From Pseudomonas huaxiensis (lineage in GTDB: Bacteria; Pseudomonadota; Gammaproteobacteria; Pseudomonadales; Pseudomonadaceae), in contig NZ_QKVL01000013.1 of assembly GCF_003231275.1 (NCBI RefSeq), positions 84,332 to 148,331 of the forward strand: DNA of 64,000 nt, read 5' to 3'. Position 1 is the first letter of the stretch, and the number at the start of each line of letters is the position of its first letter. The position numbers were made by a program, and so were the translations under genes. Below are positions 1-6,739 of the stretch, one piece after another. Under the pieces are notes generated by a model. That model was not told where the DNA came from, ran no database searches, and was given only the letters and a program-made list of their open reading frames with translations.

Positions 1-1317
1 CTGCTGCTGATCTCCCACGACCGTGATTTCCTCGATGCCGTGGTCGATCACGTCGCCCATGTCGAGCAGTGCAAGCTGACGCTCTACCGCGGCGGCTACA
101 GCGCCTTCGAGCGGGCCCGGGCCGAGCGCCTGGCGCAACAGCAGCAGGCGTACGAGAAGCAACAGGCGCAGCGCGCCCACATGGAAAAATACATCGCCCG
201 GTTCAAGGCCCAGGCGACCAAGGCCCGTCAGGCGCAGAGCCGGATCAAGGCTCTGGAACGCATGGAAGAACTGTCGGCGGCCCACGTCGACTCACCGTTC
301 GACTTCGCTTTCCGTGAGTCCGAGAAGATCTCCAGCCCGCTGCTCGACCTCGCCGAAGCCCGCCTGGGTTATGGCGACAAAACCGTGCTGGAGAAGATCA
401 AGCTGCAACTGGCACCGGGTGCCCGTATCGGCCTGCTGGGCCCGAACGGCGCGGGTAAATCGACGCTGATCAAAAACCTCGCGGGCGAGCTGGAGCCATT
501 GGCCGGTCGCCTGGTCCGTGGCGAGAATCTGGTGGTTGGCTACTTCGCCCAGCACCAGCTCGACTCCCTCGACAGCAAGGCCAGCCCGTTGCTGCACCTG
601 CAGCGCCTGGCACCCACCGAGCGTGAGCAGACGCTGCGCGACTTCCTCGGCGGTTTCGATTTCCGTGGCAATCGCTGCGATGAGCCGGTGCTGAATTTCT
701 CCGGTGGCGAGAAAGCCCGCCTGGCCCTGGCGCTGATCGCCTGGGAGCGGCCGAACCTGCTGCTGCTCGACGAACCGACCAACCACCTCGATCTGGAAAT
801 GCGCCTGGCGCTGACCATGGCGCTGCAGGAATTCAGCGGCGCCGTCGTGGTGGTTTCTCACGATCGTCATCTGCTCAAGAGCACCACGGACGAGTTCCTG
901 TTGGTCGCCGACGGCAAGATGGAAGCCTTCGATGGCGACCTCGACGATTACGCTCGCTGGCTGGTGGAGTATCGCCAGCGCAACGCGCCGGTCAGTACGA
1001 CGTCGGCCAACCCCGACAAGACCGACAAGAAGGCCCAGCGCCAGGCCGCCGCAGCCCTGCGCCAACAATTGGCGCCGCACAAGCGCGAGGCCGACAAGCT
1101 CGAAGCCGAGCTGGGCAAGCTGCACGCGGAACTGGCGAAAGTCGAAGCGAGTCTCGGCGACAGCGGTGTTTACGAGGCCGCCCGCAAGGACGAACTGCGT
1201 GACCTGCTGGCCCGTCAGGCCCAGCTCAAAAGTCGCGAGGCAGAACTGGAAGAAGCCTGGATGGAAGCGCTCGAAGTGCTGGAAAACATGCAGGCGGAGC
1301 TGGAGGCATTGTCCTGA
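1..1317 (+). CDS. ABC-F family ATPase, YheS/Uup type (5' truncated by window edge)
   Basis: The reading frame is open from base 1, so the true start lies upstream; an internal GTG at 40 is not the start. The window opens inside the H-loop of the first nucleotide-binding domain (LISHDRDFLD). A charged inter-domain linker rich in Q/R/K follows at about 80-300. The second domain carries Walker A GPNGAGKST (near 439), signature FSGGEKA (near 698) and Walker B LLLLDEPTNHLDL (near 757). There are no membrane segments and the C-terminus is a charged coiled coil, as in ABC-F proteins that act on the ribosome rather than in transport. About 438 codons are visible of a family length near 640. The stop codon overlaps the next gene's ATG. 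The YheS-type assignment is by domain layout; the exact ABC-F subgroup is inferred. Confidence 0.93.
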   Translation: MLLISHDRDFLDAVVDHVAHVEQCKLTLYRGGYSAFERARAERLAQQQQAYEKQQAQRAHMEKYIARFKAQATKARQAQSRIKALERMEELSAAHVDSPFDFAFRESEKISSPLLDLAEARLGYGDKTVLEKIKLQLAPGARIGLLGPNGAGKSTLIKNLAGELEPLAGRLVRGENLVVGYFAQHQLDSLDSKASPLLHLQRLAPTEREQTLRDFLGGFDFRGNRCDEPVLNFSGGEKARLALALIAWERPNLLLLDEPTNHLDLEMRLALTMALQEFSGAVVVVSHDRHLLKSTTDEFLLVADGKMEAFDGDLDDYARWLVEYRQRNAPVSTTSANPDKTDKKAQRQAAAALRQQLAPHKREADKLEAELGKLHAELAKVEASLGDSGVYEAARKDELRDLLARQAQLKSREAELEEAWMEALEVLENMQAELEALS

Positions 1318-1904
1318 TGGAGTCGTTGCGGCAGATGTTGCCGGTGGAGTGGATCGGACCGTTCTGGATGGGTTTGCAGATCCTGCTGATCCTGGTGGTG
1401 GCGTTCGTTCTGCAACGCGTGGTTGCCCGCTGCCTGAAACGCCTGAGCGAGCGCTACCCGCTTCCGCCGCAACTGATGGTGCCGCTGCGCGGTGGTTTGC
1501 GCTGGCTGATCATGGGCAGCGCGTTGCTGTTTGTGCTGGAGCGTCTCGGGGTTTCCGCCACGGTGTTGTGGACGGCGCTGTCGGGCTTTGTCGCGGTCGC
1601 TGCGGTGGCGTTCTTCGCGATCTGGAGCGTGCTATCGAACCTGCTGTGCGCGGTGTTGATCTTCACCGTCGGCCCGTTCCGCATCGGCGACGTAGTGGAA
1701 CTGGTCGACACCACCGACAAGCCGGGCATCAAGGGCCGGGTCACGGCCATCAACCTGCTGTTCACCACCCTGGTGGAACTGCCGGAAACCGGCGGCGCGC
1801 TGGTGCAGGTGCCGAACAGCCAGTTCTTCCAGAAGTCCGTGCGGCGCTGGCGCGGCACTGATGTCTTGCCACTGGTGACCGATGACAAGTCGAGCGGTCA
1901 TTGA
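1317..1904 (+). CDS. Small MscS-family mechanosensitive ion channel protein
   Basis: A 195-residue inner-membrane protein. Two N-terminal hydrophobic helices (about 15-35 and 58-80) precede a glycine/alanine-rich pore-like helix (about 84-115, VLWTALSGFVAVAAVAFFA). A short beta domain with the MscS-typical GPFRIGDVVEL and VPNSQFF motifs follows. It ends soon after the beta domain, so the large C-terminal alpha/beta domain of full-length MscS (about 286 residues) is missing; this looks like a naturally short subfamily rather than a frameshift. ATG overlaps the TGA of the ABC-F gene (TGATG), suggesting translational coupling. Gating by membrane tension is known for the family, not shown here. 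Confidence 0.88.
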   Translation: MESLRQMLPVEWIGPFWMGLQILLILVVAFVLQRVVARCLKRLSERYPLPPQLMVPLRGGLRWLIMGSALLFVLERLGVSATVLWTALSGFVAVAAVAFFAIWSVLSNLLCAVLIFTVGPFRIGDVVELVDTTDKPGIKGRVTAINLLFTTLVELPETGGALVQVPNSQFFQKSVRRWRGTDVLPLVTDDKSSGH

Positions 1905-1988
1905 GCGGTCGCTGCAAAATTTTGTGGTGATTTTTTTTCCGGCGGATTAGCGTGAGGCCTTGAACCGATTTTTTGGCCGAGGTGTGTC

Positions 1989-2621
1989 ATGTCGCTGGAA
2001 ACGTGGTTGGCTTTTTTCGCCGCCTGTTGGGTAATCAGTCTGTCGCCGGGTGCAGGGGCTATCGCCTCCATGTCCTGCGGTTTGCAATATGGCTTCTGGC
2101 GCGGTTACTGGAACGCCTTGGGCCTGCAACTGGGCCTGATCCTGCAGATTGCGATCATTGCCGCCGGCGTCGGCGCTATCCTCGCGGCGTCGGCCACGGC
2201 GTTCCAGATCATCAAGTGGTTTGGCGTGGCCTATCTGATCTACCTGGCAGTGAAGCAATGGCGAGCATTGCCGGCTGACCTGTCCGACGACGCTGCGGTC
2301 CGGCCCATCGGCAAACCGCTGAGCCTGGTGTTCCGTGGTTTCCTGGTCAACGTCAGCAACCCCAAGGCACTGGTCTTCATGCTCGCGGTGCTGCCGCAGT
2401 TCATCAACCCGCACGAGGCGCTGCTGCCGCAATACGTGGCGATCACCGTGACGATGATCAGCGTGGACCTGCTGGTGATGGCCGGCTACACCGGGCTGGC
2501 CTCTCGCGTGCTGCGCCTGCTGCGTACGCCGAAGCAGCAACGCCGGATGAACCGCACCTTCGCTGGCCTGTTCCTGGGCGCGGCGACCTTGCTGGCGACC
2601 ATTCGCCGGGCGCCGGTCTGA
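1989..2621 (+). CDS. LysE/RhtB family amino-acid exporter
   Basis: A 210-residue inner-membrane protein with about six hydrophobic segments and the family's N-terminal signature SLSPGAGAIASMSCGLQYG. Members export amino acids or derivatives such as lysine, threonine or homoserine lactone; the substrate cannot be read from sequence. The ATG at 1989 is preceded by GAGGTGTGTC, an acceptable ribosome binding site. It is followed by a strong intrinsic terminator, so it is probably a single-gene unit, 84 bp downstream of the mscS-like gene. Confidence 0.9.
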   Translation: MSLETWLAFFAACWVISLSPGAGAIASMSCGLQYGFWRGYWNALGLQLGLILQIAIIAAGVGAILAASATAFQIIKWFGVAYLIYLAVKQWRALPADLSDDAAVRPIGKPLSLVFRGFLVNVSNPKALVFMLAVLPQFINPHEALLPQYVAITVTMISVDLLVMAGYTGLASRVLRLLRTPKQQRRMNRTFAGLFLGAATLLATIRRAPV

Positions 2622-2636
2622 TTCGATCTGCAATGC

Positions 2637-2666
2637 AAAAGGCGACCTGAGAAGGTCGCCTTTTTT
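2637..2666 (+). terminator. Rho-independent terminator of the LysE gene
   Basis: Stem AAAAGGCGACC / GGTCGCCTTTT with a six-base loop, followed by a T run ending at 2666, 15 bp after the LysE stop codon. Confidence 0.9.
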
Positions 2667-2808
2667 GTTTCGCGCGAGTTCAGGCATGGCGTACGCTGCG
2701 GCGCCAGGCTGTAAGCAATTTGGAGATCTTTAGCCGACCATTTCAGCCAGAGACGGCCAGTGGCGGCGTGATTGGCATGACGCCAGGTTGGCCCTTACAG
2801 GAGTTCAC

Positions 2809-3141
2809 ATGCAGGTCATCTATCTTTTCTTCTGCTTTGCGGGCGCGGCGTTGCCCCTTTCGCAGTTCGTCCCTTGGCTTGCGGCGCATAGCCTCGATGT
2901 ACCGCTGCTGTTGCAGCAGGCAACCGCTGACTCCATCGCAGCATTCGCTTGGGCTGATGTCCTGGTTTCAGGACTGGTGGTCATTGTGTTCGTGATTGCC
3001 GAAGGTCGCAGGCTGGCGATCCCTCGACTGTGGTTGCCGTTGTGCAGCCTTGCCGTCGGGCCGTCACTGGCATTGCCACTCTTTCTCTTGCTTCGCGAGC
3101 GCCATCTTGCGGCTGCGAGGCTTGAAGCCGGTGTTGCCTGA
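2809..3141 (+). CDS. DUF2834 family small membrane protein
   Basis: A 110-residue hydrophobic protein with three likely membrane helices (about 1-20, 44-64, 74-95). The pattern (FFCFAGAALPLSQFVPWL, then ALPLFLLLRER near the end) fits DUF2834, a family of unknown function. I start at ATG 2809, preceded by ACAGGAGTTCAC (good spacing), rather than the in-frame TTG at 2788. It stands alone between two terminators. Function unknown. Confidence 0.8.
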   Translation: MQVIYLFFCFAGAALPLSQFVPWLAAHSLDVPLLLQQATADSIAAFAWADVLVSGLVVIVFVIAEGRRLAIPRLWLPLCSLAVGPSLALPLFLLLRERHLAAARLEAGVA

Positions 3142-3146
3142 CCGCT

Positions 3147-3200
3147 GCTTCGTTTCAAGCCCCAGGCATTTTGGGCAAGGGGCTTGAAGCGAGCTTTTTT
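3147..3200 (+). terminator. Rho-independent terminator after the DUF2834 gene
   Basis: GCTTCGTTTCAAGCCCC (3147-3163) pairs imperfectly with GGGGCTTGAAGCGAGC (3179-3194), followed by six T residues. It lies between two convergent genes and ends 6 bp from the stop of the minus-strand gene. Confidence 0.8.
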
Positions 3201-3205
3201 GTGCC

Positions 3206-3949
3206 TTAGCGCAGAACCCGCGCTGGCTCATCCGGCGGCAGGTTGTTGCCACCCTGGTAGCTGCGAGGCTGTCCCGGTACCGGTCCGCCCAACTGCTCGG
3301 CCAGTTGCCGGGCGACATCGATGCCCAGCTCCTTCGACACTTCACGCACCACCTTCGGCCGGCTCAGGCTGATTTTCGCGTCGCGACCGTTGACCAGCTT
3401 GGTTTGCTGGCCTTCACCCATGGCGGTGAACGCCGAGGTGATTTCGTAGGTGCGGGTGTTGATCAGGCTGAAGTCAGCCACCAGGGTCAGGCCCAACACC
3501 GCCGAATAGCTGTTGGTGTTGTCGATGGCGTTGGTGTCCTGCTCGAAGTCGACATCCGACAAGGTGCCGAACAGCACATAGTCTGCGCCCTTGAAGTGGC
3601 CGGCCTTGATGCGCTTGATGATGTCGTAGACGTCACCCTTGGCGTCGGCGGTGTAGGGTGTGCCCTGCACCAACTGGAACATCCCGGACTTGATGATCTC
3701 GCCCTTGATGTCGCCGCTGAACTTGCGCAGCTCGGTTTGCTCGATGTAGCTCTGGCTGCTCTCGAACTCGTTGTAGCTCGACGAGCCGCTGGCGTGATAC
3801 ATGCTCGCCTGCGAGCTGTTCTGCGCAGAAACGATGTGGATGTACTGCTCCACACGTTCTTGATACGCAAGGTCGGTGACCGCCACCTTGGGGGCCGCCT
3901 GTACGCCAAAGGCGCAGGCCAGGCCCAGAATTCCCATCCATGCGCGCAT
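3206..3949 (-). CDS. LpoB/CsgG-like periplasmic protein, second copy in the cluster
   Basis: A 247-residue secreted protein. It begins with a Sec signal peptide ending in VQAAP (about residues 1-19) but has no proper lipobox cysteine, unlike its upstream neighbour. The body matches the CsgG/LpoB pattern: PKVAVTDLAYQERV near the mature N-terminus, a central EIIKSGMFQLV strand-helix segment, and GADYVLFGTLSDVDF, equivalent to the AKYRLEGSISSI segment of the neighbour. It ends in a low-complexity polar tail (QPRSYQGGNNLPPDEP). Its start is 3 bp downstream of the LpoB-like gene's stop, so the two are co-transcribed and probably coupled. LpoB in enterobacteria activates PBP1b; whether this soluble form binds a penicillin-binding protein is unknown. 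Confidence 0.75.
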   Translation of the reverse strand: MRAWMGILGLACAFGVQAAPKVAVTDLAYQERVEQYIHIVSAQNSSQASMYHASGSSSYNEFESSQSYIEQTELRKFSGDIKGEIIKSGMFQLVQGTPYTADAKGDVYDIIKRIKAGHFKGADYVLFGTLSDVDFEQDTNAIDNTNSYSAVLGLTLVADFSLINTRTYEITSAFTAMGEGQQTKLVNGRDAKISLSRPKVVREVSKELGIDVARQLAEQLGGPVPGQPRSYQGGNNLPPDEPARVLR

Positions 3950-3952
3950 CGC

Positions 3953-4543
3953 TTATCGCTCCGTGGTCTTGCGGATTTCTTTCTCGTCCATCCACTCGGC
4001 CAGGCCGCTTTCGACGTCGATCAGTTGCAGGCTGAATTTGTAGAAGACGTCCTTGTAGTCCTCGCTGCGCTTGACAATCGAACTGATCGAGCCTTCCAGG
4101 CGGTATTTGGCGGCGATCATGTTGCCGGTCTTGGCGACGGTGTTTTTCTTGTACAGGCCGCTCTGGTTCTGCAGCTTGAGCTGGTCGACCTGGCTCTGCA
4201 TCTGGTTGTTGTCGCTGGCGAAGCGGGCGGTGCCGGACTTCATCAACTGGGTCTTGATCGAGGTGGTGATCTCGCGGGTATCGATGTACTCGCTGGTCTT
4301 GTTCTTCACGTCGTAGACCTGAACCACCGGACGACCTTGCAGCACGCCGGACTGGGCCAGGGAGCGGGTCATGGTTTCGGCGATCATTTGCAGGTCGGTG
4401 GAGCCGAATTCATTGGTCACCAGTTCGACGGCCTTGCTGTCGCCGTAGCTGATGTTCTTGCCGCCCAGCACGGGGGAGGGCGACGAGCAGCCGCTGGCCA
4501 GGGCAACGACGGCGGCGAGCAGGGAAAGCTGGACAAACTTCAT
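3953..4543 (-). CDS. LpoB-like outer-membrane lipoprotein
   Basis: A 196-residue lipoprotein precursor with lipobox ASGC (acylated Cys19) followed by SSPSP. It then has the LpoB-type fold segments: NEFGSTDLQMIAETMTRSL, a long amphipathic region, AKYRLEGSISSIVKR, and LQLIDVESGLAEWMDEKEI near the end (the conserved 'energised by GEIEWSDEKEIRK'-type motif of the family). In E. coli LpoB docks on PBP1b and stimulates glycan polymerisation. The gene sits 21 bp downstream of the YcfL-type gene, an order (ycfL-lpoB) also found in enterobacteria. In Pseudomonas the experimentally known PBP1b activator is a different lipoprotein, LpoP, so the role of this homologue is open; I therefore leave the symbol blank. 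Confidence 0.85.
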   Translation of the reverse strand: MKFVQLSLLAAVVALASGCSSPSPVLGGKNISYGDSKAVELVTNEFGSTDLQMIAETMTRSLAQSGVLQGRPVVQVYDVKNKTSEYIDTREITTSIKTQLMKSGTARFASDNNQMQSQVDQLKLQNQSGLYKKNTVAKTGNMIAAKYRLEGSISSIVKRSEDYKDVFYKFSLQLIDVESGLAEWMDEKEIRKTTER

Positions 4544-4564
4544 GTAGAAAACTCCGGAAAAAAA

Positions 4565-4933
4565 TTACTGAGACTGGACTTCGAGGCGGAAATCGGTGGC
4601 CTGGGGAACTGGCGCAATCGCTGGCAGGACGCTGGATTGCGAACCGTACAGGGTCAGGGTTTTCCAGCTTTCCTCATCGGCGACGGGGAAGCCGTCGTTG
4701 CCCAGCCAGGCGAAACGGTAGAAGAGGGTCTTGTTGCTGCCGCTGGTGTTGTTCAGCGCGACCTTGACGGTGAGAAAGCCGTTTTCGCGGGCGACCCGCA
4801 TCGGGCCGGTCTCGATGTTCTTCAGCTTGCCCATGACCACGACTTTGCTGGCGGCGCTGCCGGGAGCGGGCGGCGGTGTGGCGCAACCGGCCAGCAAGGC
4901 GGCGGCGAGGGCGATGGCGAGTTTGAAGCGCAT
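4565..4933 (-). CDS. YcfL family (DUF1425) lipoprotein
   Basis: A 122-residue lipoprotein precursor with lipobox LAGC (Cys17). The mature part is an Ig-like beta domain typical of YcfL: VKVALNNTSGSNKTLFYRFAWLG followed by the conserved W-x-TL segment (ESWKTLTLYG). Function is unknown; the genomic link to lpoB and the COG3014 lipoprotein recurs in gamma-proteobacteria, suggesting an envelope role. It lies 12 bp downstream of the COG3014 gene and 21 bp upstream of the LpoB-like gene in one operon. Confidence 0.85.
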   Translation of the reverse strand: MRFKLAIALAAALLAGCATPPPAPGSAASKVVVMGKLKNIETGPMRVARENGFLTVKVALNNTSGSNKTLFYRFAWLGNDGFPVADEESWKTLTLYGSQSSVLPAIAPVPQATDFRLEVQSQ

Positions 4934-4945
4934 GACAGTCCTTGG

Positions 4946-6421
4946 TTACTTGAGGGTGGCGACGGCGGCTGCCGGAGCCGGAGGTGTGAGGAGCCTGGCG
5001 GAGCCGGCGGCGAAGACCTGGTTGCCAACGACGCGCAGGGAAACGACCTGATAAGGACGATCGACGTTGACCACGATTTTGCTGCCGCCCAGGCCTGAAG
5101 GCAGGCTCAACTGGTGCTCGCCCGGGCTCAGGCGCACGCGGGCGACCAGGGTTTCGTTGGGCAGGGTGCGCCAGGTGCGGGTGTCAGCGCCTTCGGTGAT
5201 GGCCGAAGCGATGCCTACGGCCAGGCCGGCCAGCGGGTTGACGTCGTTGATCTGTTTCTGCGCCACCGCACGGGTGACGGCGCGCACGCTGGTGCGCAGG
5301 ATGATGCCCGGCATGTCGTCGCGCAAGGCCCGACGAGACATGGCTGAAGTGCTGTTGAGCGTGGTCAGCGACAGCGACTTGTCGTCCAGCGTGACCTGGC
5401 CGACATGGGCGGTGGACGTGTCTTCACGGATGATCGGGAACGACAGCGGGGTGATCACCAGATTGCCGCTGATCACCAGCGGCAACGGGATGCGGATCGA
5501 ATCACGGGCTGGCGCCAGGCCGCTCTGGACCACGATCAGCACGTCGCTGTCCTGGCTCTTGGGTTTTTCCACGACGACTTCTTTGGCCTTGCCTTTGCGC
5601 TTGCCCTTGTCCTTGCTGGCGACGGGGGCGGGCTCACTGCTGTTGTCGGCGCTCTTGTCGAGGTCGAGCAGGGCCTGTTCCAGTAACGGCGTGTTGGGCA
5701 GCAGTTCGGCAGCCTTGCGATAACCTGGTGCGGCAAGGCCCTGTTCGCCCAGGGCCTCGTATACGAAACCGGACAGATAATGGCTGAAGGCGCTCTGGTA
5801 GCTGTTTTTCAGGCCGATGACCTCGGGCGCATCAAGGGCGGCGACCGGGTAGCCGCGCAGGTCCTTGTACTCGGTCGTGACGCCTTCCTTCTCGGCCTCT
5901 TCCTCGCGCTTGAGGTATTCCTTGTCGCGCAGTTCGGCGATCACTGCCTCACGCTCGTGGGTTTTCTTGATTTCGGTGCGGGCGCCGTCGAAGTCGTTCT
6001 GCGCGAGCAGGTTCAGGGCCATCTGGGTGGTCAGCATGACTTTTTCATAGTCATAGCCTTCGTAGCGGCGAACCTTGTCGTTGACCAGGTAGCTGCCGAA
6101 CTGGCTCAGGTATTTCTCGGTATCGAGCTTGACCGACTCTTCCCATTTGAACACCAGGCCGTCGGCTGCGCGCCAGGCGGTCTGGCTGCCGCTCAGGTCG
6201 CCCTTGGAGCGTAGCAACTCGCCTTTTTCGAAGTAGTAGAGAAGATCCTTGTCTTCACCTGTGTTGTTTTTCTCCAGCACGGCCAGGGCGGCATCGATGT
6301 TGCCGCTGCTCAGGTGCTGGTTGGTTTCCTGGAGTTCGCTGTCGTAGCTGCGGAACACAGAGCAGCCTGTCAGCTGGAGTGCCACGAAAAGCGCGGCAAA
6401 GGTGAAGACACGGGACTTCAT
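4946..6421 (-). CDS. COG3014 family TPR-like lipoprotein
   Basis: A 491-residue lipoprotein precursor with lipobox LTGC (Cys20). The N-terminal half (about 30-260) is helical with TPR-like pairs (NQHLSSGNIDAALAVLEKN, NLLAQNDFDGARTEIKK, YEALGEQGLAAPGYRKAAELL). A lysine-rich linker follows (about 265-290), then a C-terminal beta domain containing VVQSGLAPARDSIRIPLP, typical of COG3014 proteins. First gene of the minus-strand four-gene envelope cluster. Function is not established; the TPR half suggests a protein-docking scaffold at the outer membrane. The start at 6421 is the only ATG that leaves an intact signal peptide. Confidence 0.85.
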   Translation of the reverse strand: MKSRVFTFAALFVALQLTGCSVFRSYDSELQETNQHLSSGNIDAALAVLEKNNTGEDKDLLYYFEKGELLRSKGDLSGSQTAWRAADGLVFKWEESVKLDTEKYLSQFGSYLVNDKVRRYEGYDYEKVMLTTQMALNLLAQNDFDGARTEIKKTHEREAVIAELRDKEYLKREEEAEKEGVTTEYKDLRGYPVAALDAPEVIGLKNSYQSAFSHYLSGFVYEALGEQGLAAPGYRKAAELLPNTPLLEQALLDLDKSADNSSEPAPVASKDKGKRKGKAKEVVVEKPKSQDSDVLIVVQSGLAPARDSIRIPLPLVISGNLVITPLSFPIIREDTSTAHVGQVTLDDKSLSLTTLNSTSAMSRRALRDDMPGIILRTSVRAVTRAVAQKQINDVNPLAGLAVGIASAITEGADTRTWRTLPNETLVARVRLSPGEHQLSLPSGLGGSKIVVNVDRPYQVVSLRVVGNQVFAAGSARLLTPPAPAAAVATLK

Positions 6422-6739
6422 TGCTTCTTCCCTGAACAGAGGTTGGGGTCTTTCGGAAGGCCGAAAAGTGCTTTTGAATTGTTCTTTGATTCCGTTAGGG
6501 CATAACGAAAGGCGCGCAGTATAGGGGCGGACTTCGTTACTCCAAGACGTGCGGATTGTTACCGAAGGTGAGTGCCAGTACGAGTGCCATTATCTCCGAA
6601 GTGCCCGATGAACGGTAACTTCCGCGGCATTCGGAAGGGCGATTAATGAAATTGTTGCTAATTTTTACGATTCGTCTTGAGCCCGCCTGGACGGCGGTGA
6701 ACAATATTCGCCTCATCGCTACCGTCCGAGACTGGCCCC
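6422..6739. other. Divergent intergenic region, 318 bp
   Basis: Holds the promoters of the minus-strand envelope cluster and the plus-strand FTR1 gene. Visible: a small hairpin CTTTCGG/CCGAAAAG at 6450-6468 in the cluster's leader, a short inverted repeat CTTCCG/CGGAAG at 6619-6637, and an AT-rich patch at about 6642-6672 next to FTR1. I see no open frame with a ribosome binding site and no convincing Fur box. Confidence 0.6.

Noticed and set aside
3305..5098. 597-codon plus-strand open frame across the LpoB/YcfL region
   Set aside because: Antisense shadow of the minus-strand lipoprotein genes; no ribosome binding site or recognisable domain, and the minus-strand genes carry clear lipoboxes and families.
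6638..6672. Fur box upstream of the FTR1 gene
   Set aside because: AT-rich sequence only; too far from the Fur consensus to call.
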